64,000 nt of DNA from JANJUB01 sp964586225 (GTDB taxonomy: Bacteria > Armatimonadota > Fimbriimonadia > Fimbriimonadales > Fimbriimonadaceae), in assembly GCA_964586225.1 (NCBI GenBank), contig CAZPHD010000004.1, positions 51,908-115,907 of the forward strand, written 5' to 3'. Made by a program: the position numbers and the translations under genes. This document shows positions 50,015-59,704 of the stretch, piece after piece. Below the pieces are notes generated by a model. The model was not told the DNA's origin, ran no database searches, and saw only the letters and a program-made list of their open reading frames with translations. How positions within the stretch are numbered: position 1 is the stretch's first letter; each line of letters opens with the position of its first letter.

Positions 50015-51502
50015 ATGAAACGAACTCGGAATCTTGTCCTCTTGCTGCTCATTGCGCTCGTGGCTTTGGCCGTCGGCCAGAAGCCGGGGAATGAGCCGGG
50101 CGACGCCACGATCAAGTTCAACTTGATCCAGATCAATGATGTTTACGAGATCATGCCCGTAAGCAAAGAGGGCGGCATGGCCAAGGTTGCGACGGTCTTC
50201 AATGCTTACAAGCGCGTGAACCCGAACACGTTCATGGTGACCGCGGGTGACTTTTTCAGCCCGAGCGCGCTTGGAACGGCTCGAGTAAATGGAGAGCGAT
50301 TGGCGGGGAAGCAGATGGTTGCGATGCTGAATGCGATTCCGCTGTACTTGGCGACGTTTGGCAATCACGAGTTCGACATCTCGGAGGCGCAGTTCAATCA
50401 ACGGATGCAAGAATCACAGTTCGGCTGGGTATCGAGCAATGTTTGGAACGCGCAGGGAGAACGGATCCCGAAGACCGAGCCGCATCGCATCCAGGTCATC
50501 GAGAGCGGCGACCAGAAGGTTCGCGTGGGCTATTTTGGGGTGACCATCCCCAGCAATCCGGCGACTTATGTGAAGTACACCGACTTCATGGAGGAGACCG
50601 CCAAGCAGGTGCGGGAACTCAGGCCCAAGGTGGACGTGCTGATTGCGATCACCCATCTTGCCTATGAGGACGACATCAAGATCGCGAAGTCATTCCCAGA
50701 GATCGACATGATCATCGGCGGGCACGAGCATGAGATGCACCGCATTGAGATTGCGAGTCTTCCGGGAATCTACAAGGCAGACGCGAACGCGCGCTCGGTG
50801 TTCGTGCACGAGTTTGGCTTTGATCCCCTCACCCGCAAGTTGCAGAAGAAGTCGACGCTTCGGCGACTGACGGCAGACCTCCCTGAGGACCCGGCGGTCA
50901 AAGCTGAAGTGGACAAGTGGGTGGGGATCGCGTTTGACGGCTTTCGTAAAGATGGGTTCAACCCGGAAAGCAAGGTGGCCGATGTTCCGATCGCGTTGGA
51001 CGGTCACGAGGCGAGCGTGCGGAACAAGCCGACCGAACTCACCAAGATCATCGCCGACGGCATGCTGGCCGCGGCCCCAGGGAGCGAGATTGCGATCTAC
51101 AACGGCGGATCGATTCGGATCGACGACATGATCCAGCCGGGTGAAGTGACCGAGTACGACGTCATCCGCATCCTGCCCTTCGGCGGCAAGATCGTGTCAA
51201 TCAAGGTGAAGGGTGCGTTCTTGAAGCGCATTTTGGCGCAGGGGATCGCGAACAAGGGGCAAGGCGGCTACCTGCAGACGTCGGGCGTGACCTATGAGGG
51301 CGATCAGCCGATGCACAAAGGTGCCGCGATTGACGACAGTCGAGACTACGTCATCGCGATCAGCGACTTCCTCCTCACCGGCAACGAACAGAATCTAGGC
51401 TGGCTCAAGAAAGACGGCAATGCCGACATCACGGTCTTGCAGGAGCATGCGGATATTCGCAACGCCACGATCGCGGAACTGAAGCGTCGGTTCGGGAAAT
51501 GA
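50015..51502 (+). CDS. 5'-nucleotidase/UshA-like bifunctional phosphatase
   Basis: 495 residues with a signal peptide (LVLLLLIALVALAVG). The N-terminal metallophosphatase has QINDVYE (altered from the usual HTND), VTAGDF, TFGNHEFD and IIGGHEHE; the C-terminal 5'-nucleotidase domain has NGGSIRIDDMIQPGEVTEYDV and the substrate stacking region. Dephosphorylates nucleotides outside the cytoplasm. It overlaps the next gene by four bases (ATGA). Confidence 0.85.
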   Translation: MKRTRNLVLLLLIALVALAVGQKPGNEPGDATIKFNLIQINDVYEIMPVSKEGGMAKVATVFNAYKRVNPNTFMVTAGDFFSPSALGTARVNGERLAGKQMVAMLNAIPLYLATFGNHEFDISEAQFNQRMQESQFGWVSSNVWNAQGERIPKTEPHRIQVIESGDQKVRVGYFGVTIPSNPATYVKYTDFMEETAKQVRELRPKVDVLIAITHLAYEDDIKIAKSFPEIDMIIGGHEHEMHRIEIASLPGIYKADANARSVFVHEFGFDPLTRKLQKKSTLRRLTADLPEDPAVKAEVDKWVGIAFDGFRKDGFNPESKVADVPIALDGHEASVRNKPTELTKIIADGMLAAAPGSEIAIYNGGSIRIDDMIQPGEVTEYDVIRILPFGGKIVSIKVKGAFLKRILAQGIANKGQGGYLQTSGVTYEGDQPMHKGAAIDDSRDYVIAISDFLLTGNEQNLGWLKKDGNADITVLQEHADIRNATIAELKRRFGK

Positions 51503-52443
51503 AACATGTGATGGTGTTTGGCGGGTCCGGGCACATCGGGGCCGCCTTGCTGCGCCACCTCGATCCGAACACCTACCGCGTCACCATCGTTTCTCGTAAC
51601 CCTCAACGCCCGCAAGATCTCGCCTGGGACGGCAAGACCCTCGGTGAGTGGGCGAAGCACCTCGAATCGGCGCATGCGGTGATCAATCTCGCCGGGCGCC
51701 GCGTGCATTGCCGCTACAACCGGGACAACTTGCGGGAGATGATGAACAGTCGTGTCGACTCGACCCGGATTCTCGGCGAGGCCATTGCTGGCTGTGCCAA
51801 CCCGCCTGCCGTGTGGCTGCAGAGTAGCACCGCTACCATCTACACGCACACCTTTGGCCCGGCGAATGACGATGTCACCGGCGAACTTGGCGGATCCGAG
51901 CAGGGCCTGCCGGAGGTTTGGAAGTACAGCCTCGAGATCGCGAAGAACTGGGAGGCCGAACTGGAACGGGCAGAGACTCCGGGGACACGCAAGGTCGCCA
52001 TGCGCATGGCGGTCATGATGGGCATCGACCGAGATAGTGCGTTCGACATCTTCTCGCGTCTTGCGCGGCTGGGATTGGGGGGAAAGCAGGGTGCTGGAGA
52101 TCAGTTTGTCTCTTGGATTCACGAGCAGGATCTTGTACGCGCGATGGAGTTCCTGATGACCGGCGATCTTAGCGGACCGGTGAACCTGGCCGCGCCGAAT
52201 CCGCTGCACCAAGTGGAGTTCGCCCGCGAGTTGCGAAAGGCGTGGGGCGTTCCCTTTGGATTGCCCGCAACGCGGCACATGGTCGCCGCTGGTGCATGGC
52301 TGCTCGATGGTGATGCCGAGATCGTGATGAAGAGTCGGCGAGTCGTGCCCAAGCGTCTGACGGACGCGGGATTCACCTTCGAGTTTCCAGAGTGGCGCGA
52401 CGCCGTGCGTGATCTGGTGGCGCGGATGGGGCGGCGGACCTAG
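51499..52443 (+). CDS. TIGR01777-type NAD(P)-dependent epimerase (YfcH-like)
   Basis: 314 residues. Rossmann VMVFGGSGHIGAALLRHL, the family marker VINLAGRRVHCRYN, LQSSTATIYTH, and a C-terminal DUF1731-like segment (VVPKRLTDAGFTFEFPEWRDAV). Related proteins are SulA/YfcH epimerases of unknown substrate. Coupled to the 5'-nucleotidase by ATGA. Confidence 0.85.
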   Translation: MKHVMVFGGSGHIGAALLRHLDPNTYRVTIVSRNPQRPQDLAWDGKTLGEWAKHLESAHAVINLAGRRVHCRYNRDNLREMMNSRVDSTRILGEAIAGCANPPAVWLQSSTATIYTHTFGPANDDVTGELGGSEQGLPEVWKYSLEIAKNWEAELERAETPGTRKVAMRMAVMMGIDRDSAFDIFSRLARLGLGGKQGAGDQFVSWIHEQDLVRAMEFLMTGDLSGPVNLAAPNPLHQVEFARELRKAWGVPFGLPATRHMVAAGAWLLDGDAEIVMKSRRVVPKRLTDAGFTFEFPEWRDAVRDLVARMGRRT

Positions 52444-52508
52444 CTTGGGACACGCTGCTCCATCCGCTTCCGTGTTCTGGGGTGCTCGCTGAGCAACTCG
52501 GAATCGAA

Positions 52509-52970
52509 CTAGCGGAGCTTCGCCGTATCCACCATCCGCTGGAAACCCTCAAGATAGACCTTCTCGTCCTTGCGACTTGGGATCTTCACGCTCAGCGCGA
52601 GCGCATTACCCGCTGTGTTTTTGAGTAGCGTGTAGCGCCGATTGGCCCACCCCTCGTTGTCCAGCATCTCGAAGCTGATGCACTCGTAACCTTGCTTCGT
52701 GCGGCCGACACGATACGGTGTTTCCTTTCCTGACCCTTCGCGCTTGATGAAGTAGAGACTTGTCCGGTACAGGTCGTCCCACGACGCGCGGGTCGGGCCA
52801 GCGGTCATCGCACCGAGTTTGCCGCTTCCGCCCTTGGGGATGATATCGCGCGCTCCCCAAGGCGTCTCCTTGCCGACGATCCAATCCTTGGGCACTTCGA
52901 AAGAGTAGCTTTCAGACTCGAAGGTGACGTAGGCGGTTGAGAGTAGGGCGGCGAGCAAGATCGTGGTCAT
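52509..52970 (-). CDS. small exported protein, PsbP/DUF1795-like fold possible
   Basis: 153 residues. A short signal peptide (MTTILLAALLSTAYV) precedes FESESYSFEVPKDWIVG, the opening of PsbP-like and DUF1795-like domains, followed by an alternating beta pattern and EGFQRMVDTAKL at the end. Function unknown. Stand-alone, between the epimerase and the tRNA gene. Confidence 0.6.
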   Translation of the reverse strand: MTTILLAALLSTAYVTFESESYSFEVPKDWIVGKETPWGARDIIPKGGSGKLGAMTAGPTRASWDDLYRTSLYFIKREGSGKETPYRVGRTKQGYECISFEMLDNEGWANRRYTLLKNTAGNALALSVKIPSRKDEKVYLEGFQRMVDTAKLR

Positions 52971-53045
52971 AGTGCTCTCTACTGGGTGCGGCTCAAAATC
53001 GTCTCATTGAGGCGAGGCGAAGTAGGTATCCTCTTGGGCGGTGCC

Positions 53046-53131
53046 GCCGGGGTGGCGGAATGGTAGACGCGGCGGTCTCAAACACCGTTGAGGTAACACT
53101 CATGTGGGTTCGAGTCCCACCCCCGGCACCA
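53046..53131 (+). tRNA. tRNA-Leu (CAA)
   Basis: 86 bases with encoded CCA. Acceptor GCCGGGG/CCCCGGC, anticodon stem GCGGT/ACCGT with loop CTCAAAC (anticodon CAA), a class II variable arm and T-arm GTGGGTTCGAGTCCCAC. Any ORF starting inside this tRNA (for example at 53060) is not real. Confidence 0.95.
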
Positions 53132-53242
53132 CATGCGTGGCAACGATCTCGATCGCGCCGCGTAGATAAGGCACAGGTTTTGAAAGTCGAGACACTCCCT
53201 TCATCTGCCGTCGTGTCGCCCCTCGATGCCGGGCATGACACC

Positions 53243-54238
53243 ATGCGAGCCCTGATTCTGGAAGCGCCAGGTTCCATCAAGCTCTGCGAAACTCTGATTC
53301 CCCAGCCCTCAACTGGCGAGGTGCTCATCCGCGTGCGAGCTGCGACCACGTGCGGTACCGACCTCAAGGCGTATCTGCGCGGCCATCCTCAAATCCCGAT
53401 GCCGGGCGGCTTTGGCCATGAATATAGCGGCGTCGTGGCCGCGGTGGGTGAAGGCGCGCCGTTCGCGGTCGGAGATGCGGTGATGGGCGTCCATTCCGCT
53501 CCTTGCCAAACGTGCTTTTGGTGCCTGCGCGGCCAAGAGAACCTTTGCGAGAGCATCATGGCCACTAAGGTGCTTGGTAGTTACGCGGAGTATCTGCTGA
53601 TCCCGGAACGGATCGCCCGACTCAACGTGTTTCCCAAGCCGGCTGAACTCAACTTCGAGATGGCCGCCTTGCTCGAACCGCTCTCCTGCGTCGCTCAGGC
53701 GATCGAACTGCTCAAGGTTGACGCTAACGACCGCGTGCTCATCATGGGCCCTGGCGCGATTGGACTCATGTTTGTCGCCGCTCTCAAACATTTGGGCGTC
53801 GGTGAAGTCGTGCTGGCGGGACGCAACTCGGCACGCTTGGCGGTTGGCGAACAGTTGGGAGCCAAGACCCTTTACAACGGCGATCTCAAGCCCGAGGGCC
53901 GCGGCTACGACCTCGTCGTGGAGTGCACCGGTAGCGTTGAGATTTGGGAGCGTAGCCTGGACTTCTCGCGGAGGGGTGGTACGGTCGTGCTGTTCGGTGG
54001 ATGCCCGTCGGGAACGGCGGCTTCGTTCGACACGCGCCGGGTCCACTACGATCAGATTTCGCTGTTGAGCCCGTTCCACTTTGGCACGTCGGCGGTGCGG
54101 ACGGCGCGCCGTTGGCTCATGCATCCCAACTTCGATTTGTCACCGTTGCTTACGGGTAACCGCGAACTCGAAGATGGCGAGCAGGTGTTTCAAGACCTCC
54201 GCGACGGCGTGGGGCTGAAGTACGTGTTCCAGCCGTGA
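53243..54238 (+). CDS. zinc-dependent alcohol dehydrogenase (MDR), sorbitol/threonine dehydrogenase-like
   Basis: 331 residues from ATG 53243 (MRALILEAPGSIKL). Catalytic zinc: Cys in TTCGTDLK, GHEYSG and Glu in the same motif; structural zinc: CQTCFWCLRGQENLC (C-x2-C-x2-C-x7-C). NAD-binding IMGPGAIGLMF. Oxidises a sugar alcohol or secondary alcohol; substrate unknown. Overlaps a second MDR gene (GTGA), so the two are probably used together. Confidence 0.88.
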   Translation: MRALILEAPGSIKLCETLIPQPSTGEVLIRVRAATTCGTDLKAYLRGHPQIPMPGGFGHEYSGVVAAVGEGAPFAVGDAVMGVHSAPCQTCFWCLRGQENLCESIMATKVLGSYAEYLLIPERIARLNVFPKPAELNFEMAALLEPLSCVAQAIELLKVDANDRVLIMGPGAIGLMFVAALKHLGVGEVVLAGRNSARLAVGEQLGAKTLYNGDLKPEGRGYDLVVECTGSVEIWERSLDFSRRGGTVVLFGGCPSGTAASFDTRRVHYDQISLLSPFHFGTSAVRTARRWLMHPNFDLSPLLTGNRELEDGEQVFQDLRDGVGLKYVFQP

Positions 54239-55191
54239 AGGTCGCCCGCTACATCGGCGGCGGCGAGATTGCCATCGTCGAAGAAGCAACGCCGACATGT
54301 CCGCCCGGAGGTTTGCTGGTGCGGACCGAAGCCAGCGGCCTGTGCTCGGGCGAGCTCATGGATTGGTACATGGAGCGGAAGATTCCGCATGTGCTTGGGC
54401 ACGAGGTCGCGGGGATCGTTGAAGAGAGCGACAGTGCGGACTTCCCGGTCGGCGCGCGCGTTTTTCCGCACCATCATGCGCCGTGCTTGACGTGCGAGCA
54501 TTGCCGCCGCGGAGCGCATGTGCACTGCGATCAGTGGCGTCGGACCAAGCTCGTGCCCGGGGGTATGGCCGAGCGGTTCGCAGTCTGTGCAGATAATCTG
54601 AGTGACACGTTGATCACGCAACTTCCAGCTCGAGAGGCCGCGCTGATCGAGCCTCTGGCGTGCGTCGTGAAGGCGATTCGGCGTGCGCGAATCGGTGCAG
54701 AACATCCCGACGTCGCGGTGATTGGCCTGGGCGCGATGGGCCTGTTGCACATGCTCTTGCTTCCAGGGGCGGTCGGGTTCGACGTGAATCCCACCCGCGT
54801 CGAATGGGCGAAGGGGTTGGGGCTCGACGCGAGGTTGCCGGAACCGGGGCGGACGTTCGATGTCGTGTTCGTTTGCCCCGGTACGCCGAGGGCGATTCTC
54901 GAGGGAGTCGGCCACCTTCGCCCGCAAGGGCGACTGGTGCTATTCTCCCCGATCGGCCCGCCGGGGGCGATGGAACTTCCAGTTGACGATCTCTATTTCC
55001 GCGATCTGGAGCTGATCACAAGCTACTCGTGCGGGCCCACGGATACGCGGGCGGCTCACGAACTCCTGCGGCTGGGCACGGTGCGTTCGCATCACGTGAT
55101 CAGCCACTTCATTCCGCTCGATGCCTTACCCGACGCCTACCAGCAGATGAAACGAGGCGAGATCTTGAAGGCGATGGTTGGGTTTGGATGA
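54235..55191 (+). CDS. zinc-dependent alcohol dehydrogenase (MDR), second of a pair
   Basis: 318 residues from GTG 54235. SGLCSGELM and LGHEVAGI for catalytic zinc, CLTCEHCRRGAHVHC for structural zinc, and AVIGLGAMGLLHM for the cofactor. Shorter and clearly diverged from the upstream gene. The pair could act in sequence on a polyol or inositol-like substrate; no transporter or regulator is adjacent to say which. Confidence 0.85.
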   Translation: MKVARYIGGGEIAIVEEATPTCPPGGLLVRTEASGLCSGELMDWYMERKIPHVLGHEVAGIVEESDSADFPVGARVFPHHHAPCLTCEHCRRGAHVHCDQWRRTKLVPGGMAERFAVCADNLSDTLITQLPAREAALIEPLACVVKAIRRARIGAEHPDVAVIGLGAMGLLHMLLLPGAVGFDVNPTRVEWAKGLGLDARLPEPGRTFDVVFVCPGTPRAILEGVGHLRPQGRLVLFSPIGPPGAMELPVDDLYFRDLELITSYSCGPTDTRAAHELLRLGTVRSHHVISHFIPLDALPDAYQQMKRGEILKAMVGFG

Positions 55192-55196
55192 TTGGT

Positions 55197-55265
55197 ATGT
55201 TGGCCTGTTGGTGTCTTGGCATTTCGGAATCGCATGCACTCCGTCCGCTTCCAACGGGCCAACAT
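55197..55265 (+). terminator. long hairpin after the alcohol dehydrogenase pair
   Basis: ATGTTGGCCTGTTGG (55197-55211) pairs along its whole length with CCAACGGGCCAACAT (55251-55265), with one G-T wobble. It is made of GTTGG-type repeats and lies between the operon end and the L10 promoter. No T-run. Confidence 0.55.
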
Positions 55266-55289
55266 GCTAACAGTCCAATACGCCACCCC

Positions 55290-55318
55290 TTGACAATCCT
55301 CCCCCAATCTGCCATAAT
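55290..55318 (+). promoter_or_regulatory. strong sigma-70-type promoter of rplJL
   Basis: TTGACA (55290-55295), 17-base spacer, CATAAT (55313-55318). The L10 leader begins about 10 bases downstream, as expected for transcription start. Confidence 0.85.
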
Positions 55319-55326
55319 AGAGCCGT

Positions 55327-55454
55327 CTCCGCAGACCGCCGGTGGTGTAAGAGCCTTAAGGGTCCGATTTTGGACCGCCAGCCGAGGGGCGAACAGAAGG
55401 GAAGGTGCCGACGCTGTCGGTGGTTGCCTCTGCCGCGCTTCGGCAGGGGTTTTT
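55327..55454 (+). ncRNA. ribosomal protein L10 leader with attenuator
   Basis: CCGCAGACCGCCGGTGGTG, then GCCTTAA, then CCGCCAGCCGAGG follow the L10 leader consensus, which binds L10(L12)4 to repress its own operon. The leader is followed by a Rho-independent hairpin: CCTCTGCCG (55427-55435) with CGGCAGGGG (55441-55449) and TTTTT (55450-55454). Excess L10 should favour termination. Confidence 0.85.
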
Positions 55455-55485
55455 CGCTTTTTGGCCCTGCGGAAATGAGCAAACC

Positions 55486-56195
55486 ATGCCTACCGCACAG
55501 AAAGCGCAAACCATCGAACAGGCTAAGGAGTGGTACACCAAAGCAGCCGGAGTCGTCTTCACGGACTATCGCGGCCTCAAGGTGAAGGACCTCCAAGCCC
55601 TGCGGCGCGATCTGCGGAAGAAAGGCGCGGAAATCCACGTTTTGAAGAACACGCTGTTTCGCATCGCCGCCGGCGATGACGCAGCTACTCTTCCGGACGA
55701 GTTCCACAACGGCCCGACCGCTGTCGCGTTCATCTTCGAAGATGAGCCTGGCTGCGCGAAGGTCTTGGTTGACTTTGCTACCTCCAGCAAGAAGCTCGTC
55801 GTAAAGGGCGGCTTGTTTGGCGGTAAGCCGATGTCGGCCAAAGAGGTCGAGCAGCTTTCGAAGTTGCCGCCGCGTGACGTACTGATCGCCCAGGTGATCG
55901 GTGCCGTCGCCGCGCCGCTTTCGAACCTCGTTGGAGTTGTGGAAGCGCTGTACGCCGATCCGATCCGAGTGATCGGTGCCGTTGCCGACAAGGTCGCGGA
56001 GGGTTCGCCCATCCCGACCCCGGCTGCTGAAGCGCCCGCCGCCGAATCTCCCGCTGTTGAAGCCGCCGCCGAGCCGGAAGCCCCGGCCGCCGAAGAAGTC
56101 ACCCCCGAAGCTGAAGCTCCCGCCGAAGCCCCGACCGAGACGCCTAGCGAAGAACCCGCGGGCGACGAACCCACTCCCGAAGGAGAAGCATCCTA

Positions 56196-56196
<1 letters not shown>
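55486..56196 (+). CDS. rplJ: 50S ribosomal protein L10, with acidic C-terminal extension
   Basis: 236 residues from ATG 55486 (MPTAQKAQTIEQAKEWYTKA). Base of the ribosomal stalk. FTDYRGLKVKDLQALRRDLR, VLKNTLFRIA, KGGLFGGKP and the stalk helix region are normal to about residue 165. An additional 70 residues are almost only Ala, Pro, Glu and Thr (typical L10 is 165-180 residues). It overlaps rplL as TAATG. Confidence 0.95.
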
Positions 56197-56582
<386 letters not shown>

Positions 56583-56594
56583 GGTTGGTAGTCA

Positions 56595-56631
56595 AACGCC
56601 CCGCAGGTTCGCCTGCGGGGCGTTGTTGTTT
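56595..56631 (+). terminator. Rho-independent terminator of rplJL
   Basis: AACGCCCCGCAGG and CCTGCGGGGCGTT form a perfect 13-bp stem with a TTCG tetraloop, followed by GTTGTTTGT. It lies 13 bases after the rplL stop. Confidence 0.85.
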
Positions 56632-56633
56632 GT

Positions 56634-56790
56634 GGTTGGCAGTTGGTAGTCGGCAGCTGGCAGTGAGGATAAGGAGCACATGGATCGTAGCAGCTGAACC
56701 TCAGTTCGCGGAATCCTCCCGTTTGGCCCTCCAACTGCCGACTGCCGACTGCCGACGGCCAACTGCCGACTGCCAACTGCCAACTGCAAA
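56634..56790. repeat. heptamer arrays (TTGGCAG / CTGCCAA type) in opposite orientations
   Basis: 56634-56664 is made of TTGGCAG/TCGGCAG-type heptamers. 56731-56788 has about eight tandem heptamers of the complementary type, ACTGCCG and ACTGCCA. The two arrays could pair over about 30 bases. They fill the space between rplL and the following isomerase gene. Confidence 0.75.
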
Positions 56791-56809
56791 CTCCGGTAAA
56801 ACCGAGGCC

Positions 56810-57934
56810 GTGAAGCTCGACGCCCTCGCCTCTATTGCCACCAACTACGCCGGGTATCTCGAGGGGGAGCGCGTTGATCAGCTCTTCGCCGAGTTCGACA
56901 TTCGTTTCGCGGCCGGGCATTGGTGCGCGGGCGAGTTCTTCGACCGCTTCTGCCCGATTGGTTACAACTCAAACGATCCTGACTTCAAGGATGGCATCAT
57001 TCCGCAAATCGAGCGCGTTTCGAAGGCGGGAATCACCGGGATCGAGTTCCACGAAATGGTCTTCGTCGATTCGCATGGAGCCCGGGACAACCAGATCGTG
57101 CACGACGTCCAAGTGGCTCTAGCCAAACATGGCCTGACGCCCACGAACATGAACTTCAACACGTGGACCGATCCGATCTACAAGTTCGGAGGCGTTACGA
57201 ACCCGGACCCTGGCATCCGCCAACGGTGCCGCGAGCAAATCCACCTCGGGATTGATCTTGCCGCGGAAATTGGTTGCGTGAGTTGTGGGCTTTGGCCCGG
57301 CTCGGATGGTTGGGACTACCACTTCGAAGTGGATTACGGTCAGCGCTTGCTTTGGTTCATCGACGCGTGCACCGAATTCGCGGAGCATTGCGACCGCCTC
57401 GGGCTCGCTTTCGGCACCGAACCCAAGCAGAAGGAGCCGCGCGAGGGCAACATGCTCATCAACACAGTCGCCAAGGCGGCATGCGTCTGTAACGAAGTCA
57501 ATCGCACCCTCGGCAAGCCGATCATGGGCGTCGCGATCGACTACGGCCATGAGCAGATGGTGGGCAACACCCCCGCCGACTCTTTGTACCTCCTCAAGAC
57601 ACTCGGCATACCGATCGCCAACTTCCACATCAATGGGGCGAAGTACAACTCGAACGATGAGGACCGGATTGCGGGGACCGACGATGTTTGGCGGCTGGTC
57701 GAGTTCTGCTACGCCGCGATTGACAATGACTACCAGGGCTGGTTTGGAGAAGACCAGTTCACCTACCGAACGGAGCAAGTGGAGTCGATGCGGCTTTCCC
57801 GCGAGTTCTTCGCGAACTGCATGAAGAAGGCGCTGGTGATCTACTCGCGTCGCACAGAGCTTCAGACGGCTCAAGCAACCGGCGATGCGCTGCGGACCAT
57901 CAACTTGGTCAAGCGAGTGATCTACAACGGCTGA
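56810..57934 (+). CDS. sugar isomerase, xylose isomerase-like TIM barrel
   Basis: 374 residues from GTG 56810 (VKLDALASIATNYAGYLEG), the first start after the heptamer array. TGIEFHEMVFVDSHGARD, GLWPGSDGWDYHFEVDYGQR, FGTEPKQKEPREGNML, VAIDYGHEQMVGN and FGEDQFTYRTE provide the Glu/Asp/His metal ligands of this superfamily. Likely interconverts an aldose and ketose; substrate not evident. Its end overlaps the convergent aminotransferase gene by 26 bases. Confidence 0.75.
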   Translation: MKLDALASIATNYAGYLEGERVDQLFAEFDIRFAAGHWCAGEFFDRFCPIGYNSNDPDFKDGIIPQIERVSKAGITGIEFHEMVFVDSHGARDNQIVHDVQVALAKHGLTPTNMNFNTWTDPIYKFGGVTNPDPGIRQRCREQIHLGIDLAAEIGCVSCGLWPGSDGWDYHFEVDYGQRLLWFIDACTEFAEHCDRLGLAFGTEPKQKEPREGNMLINTVAKAACVCNEVNRTLGKPIMGVAIDYGHEQMVGNTPADSLYLLKTLGIPIANFHINGAKYNSNDEDRIAGTDDVWRLVEFCYAAIDNDYQGWFGEDQFTYRTEQVESMRLSREFFANCMKKALVIYSRRTELQTAQATGDALRTINLVKRVIYNG

Positions 57935-58952
57935 GCGCCTCAACCATCCGCGCATTCTCGTCGGCAGGGCGCACGGCGATCCTGAGCGTGTTGTCGAGCT
58001 TGCGGCTAACCGAGGACATGTCGCGCACGAAGATGCCTGACTCGCGAAGGCCATGGGCGACCTTCGCGCTCGGAGCCCCGGACCCAACGAGGATGGCGTT
58101 GATGTGTCCTTGGTGAACCCTCCAGCCGGTGGCGCGTTCGACGTTCGTGGCTAGATCGGACCGCAGACTGGCCGTCTCTTCCCAGCGGCGCTCGTAGTAG
58201 TCGCGAGCATCAATGGCGAGCATCGCTGCCATCTGCGCGGGCATGGATACCGGCCAGGGGGGCGTCCATCGCCGAATCTTGGCAATCCGGTCGGGATGCC
58301 CAACCAGGTAGGCGACCCTCAATCCACTGAGTGCATAGATCTTCGAAAGCGACTTCAAAACGAGCACGTTATTGTGTTCCGCCGCGAGCGATTCGAGGGA
58401 TTGACCCCCCGGCACATAGTCGAGATAGGTCTCGTCGATGAGCACTTGGGTCGACTCAGGCAGCGCCAAGACCGCATCGCGCCACTCTCGGTACGTGCCG
58501 GTCGGGTTGTTGGGGTTGACCAAGATGACCAGATCGGATTTCGGCAGGGCCCCGCCTTCGGCGACTTCGGAAACTGCGCCCCCGAGCACCTGCGTGACCA
58601 CATGGCGATATTCGCCGTAGGTTGCATCAAGCAGGGTGGTCGTGCCGTTCGGGCTCCGGATGTGCGGGAGCACGCGGAAGATGAGATCCGACGAACCGGC
58701 GCCAACGGCAACATATGCGGGGTCAAGACCTTGGGTACAGGCGATCGCGTGGATCAGGCCTTCGGCGTGGGTGGGCGGCGACGATCGCGCAAGCCAGGCC
58801 AAGGAATCCCGTAGAAAGTCAAGAACGGTGGGCGCGGGATCAAACCAGGCGTCAAGCACATCGGCGAAGACTACGGCTTGCAAAGCACGCGCGTTTTCGG
58901 GGCGTTCCCCCAGTTCTTCGAACCCGGCCCCGCCGTGCGGGCAATGTCTCAG
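57909..58952 (-). CDS. HisC/CobD-like PLP aminotransferase, unusual start
   Basis: 324 residues from TTG 58883, but the open frame continues upstream with family-like sequence (CPHGGAGFEELGERPENAR, the HGG start of HisC/CobD proteins). The only start-like codon there is CTG 58952, giving 347 residues. VILVNPNNPTGTY, VLIDETYLDYV and VLKSLSKIYALSGLRVAYLVG (PLP Lys) are present. Histidinol-phosphate aminotransferase or threonine-phosphate decarboxylase-like; no his or cob genes nearby. Confidence 0.75.
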   Translation of the reverse strand: MRHCPHGGAGFEELGERPENARALQAVVFADVLDAWFDPAPTVLDFLRDSLAWLARSSPPTHAEGLIHAIACTQGLDPAYVAVGAGSSDLIFRVLPHIRSPNGTTTLLDATYGEYRHVVTQVLGGAVSEVAEGGALPKSDLVILVNPNNPTGTYREWRDAVLALPESTQVLIDETYLDYVPGGQSLESLAAEHNNVLVLKSLSKIYALSGLRVAYLVGHPDRIAKIRRWTPPWPVSMPAQMAAMLAIDARDYYERRWEETASLRSDLATNVERATGWRVHQGHINAILVGSGAPSAKVAHGLRESGIFVRDMSSVSRKLDNTLRIAVRPADENARMVEALSRCRSLA

Positions 58953-59027
58953 CGCGACACCTTCATGCTAGTTGAACGAGGCATGCGGGTAAAACGTTGA
59001 GGCAGCGCACAAAATCATTGCCAAGCC

Positions 59028-59057
59028 TTGCGCCAAACCGACAAGGCTCGGTATAAT
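59028..59057 (+). promoter_or_regulatory. promoter of the rpmJ-rpsM-rpsK-rpoA-rplQ operon
   Basis: TTGCGC (59028-59033), an 18-base spacer and a perfect TATAAT (59052-59057), about 95 bases before rpmJ. The leader between them is G-rich with CTGACTGGCAAGCG and AATGCAGACGGACGGA, without an obvious known motif. Confidence 0.7.
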
Positions 59058-59152
59058 CTCCCTTCGCGTCTGCCCGTTGGCCTGAGTCAGCCTGACTGGC
59101 AAGCGCTCTGCGCTGTATCAATGCAGACGGACGGACGGAGCGGATTGAAGCA

Positions 59153-59266
<114 letters not shown>

Positions 59267-59283
59267 GAGAAGAACGGAGCTCA

Positions 59284-59661
59284 ATGGCACGTATTGCAGG
59301 TGTAGACCTTCCTCGAGACAAGGCGATCAAGTACGCCTTGCCGCTCATTTACGGCATTGGCAAGCACAATGTCGACGATTTGATTGCGAAGACGGGGCTT
59401 GATCCTCGTCGTAAGGTTCGCGATCTGACTGAGCCGGAAATTTCCAAGCTCCGCGAAATCATCGACGCCGATTACCAAGTCGAAGGTGATCTTCGCCGCG
59501 AGGTTCAGGGCAATATTCGCCGCCTCATCGAAATCGGTAGCTATCGCGGCCTCCGGCACCGGCGTGGTCTCCCGACCCGCGGTCAGCGCACGCGCAGTAA
59601 CGCCCGCAGCCGAAAGGGCAAGGCCAAAACCGTGGCCGGCAAGAAGAAGGCGAAGAAGTAG
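59284..59661 (+). CDS. rpsM: 30S ribosomal protein S13
   Basis: 125 residues. MARIAGVDLPRDKAIKYAL, YGIGKHNVDDLI, then the helix-turn-helix and C-terminal RGLRHRRGLPTRGQRTRSNA followed by a Lys-rich tail that reaches the P-site tRNA. Normal length. Part of the alpha-operon-like cluster. Confidence 0.97.
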   Translation: MARIAGVDLPRDKAIKYALPLIYGIGKHNVDDLIAKTGLDPRRKVRDLTEPEISKLREIIDADYQVEGDLRREVQGNIRRLIEIGSYRGLRHRRGLPTRGQRTRSNARSRKGKAKTVAGKKKAKK

Positions 59662-59704
59662 TTTTAGTGGGCCCGTCCTCGGGCTCTGACCACACGAACA
59701 ATCC

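Noticed and set aside
53060..53242. N-terminal extension of the alcohol dehydrogenase into the tRNA-Leu gene
   Set aside because: The extension overlaps a complete tRNA; the MDR family start fits ATG 53243.
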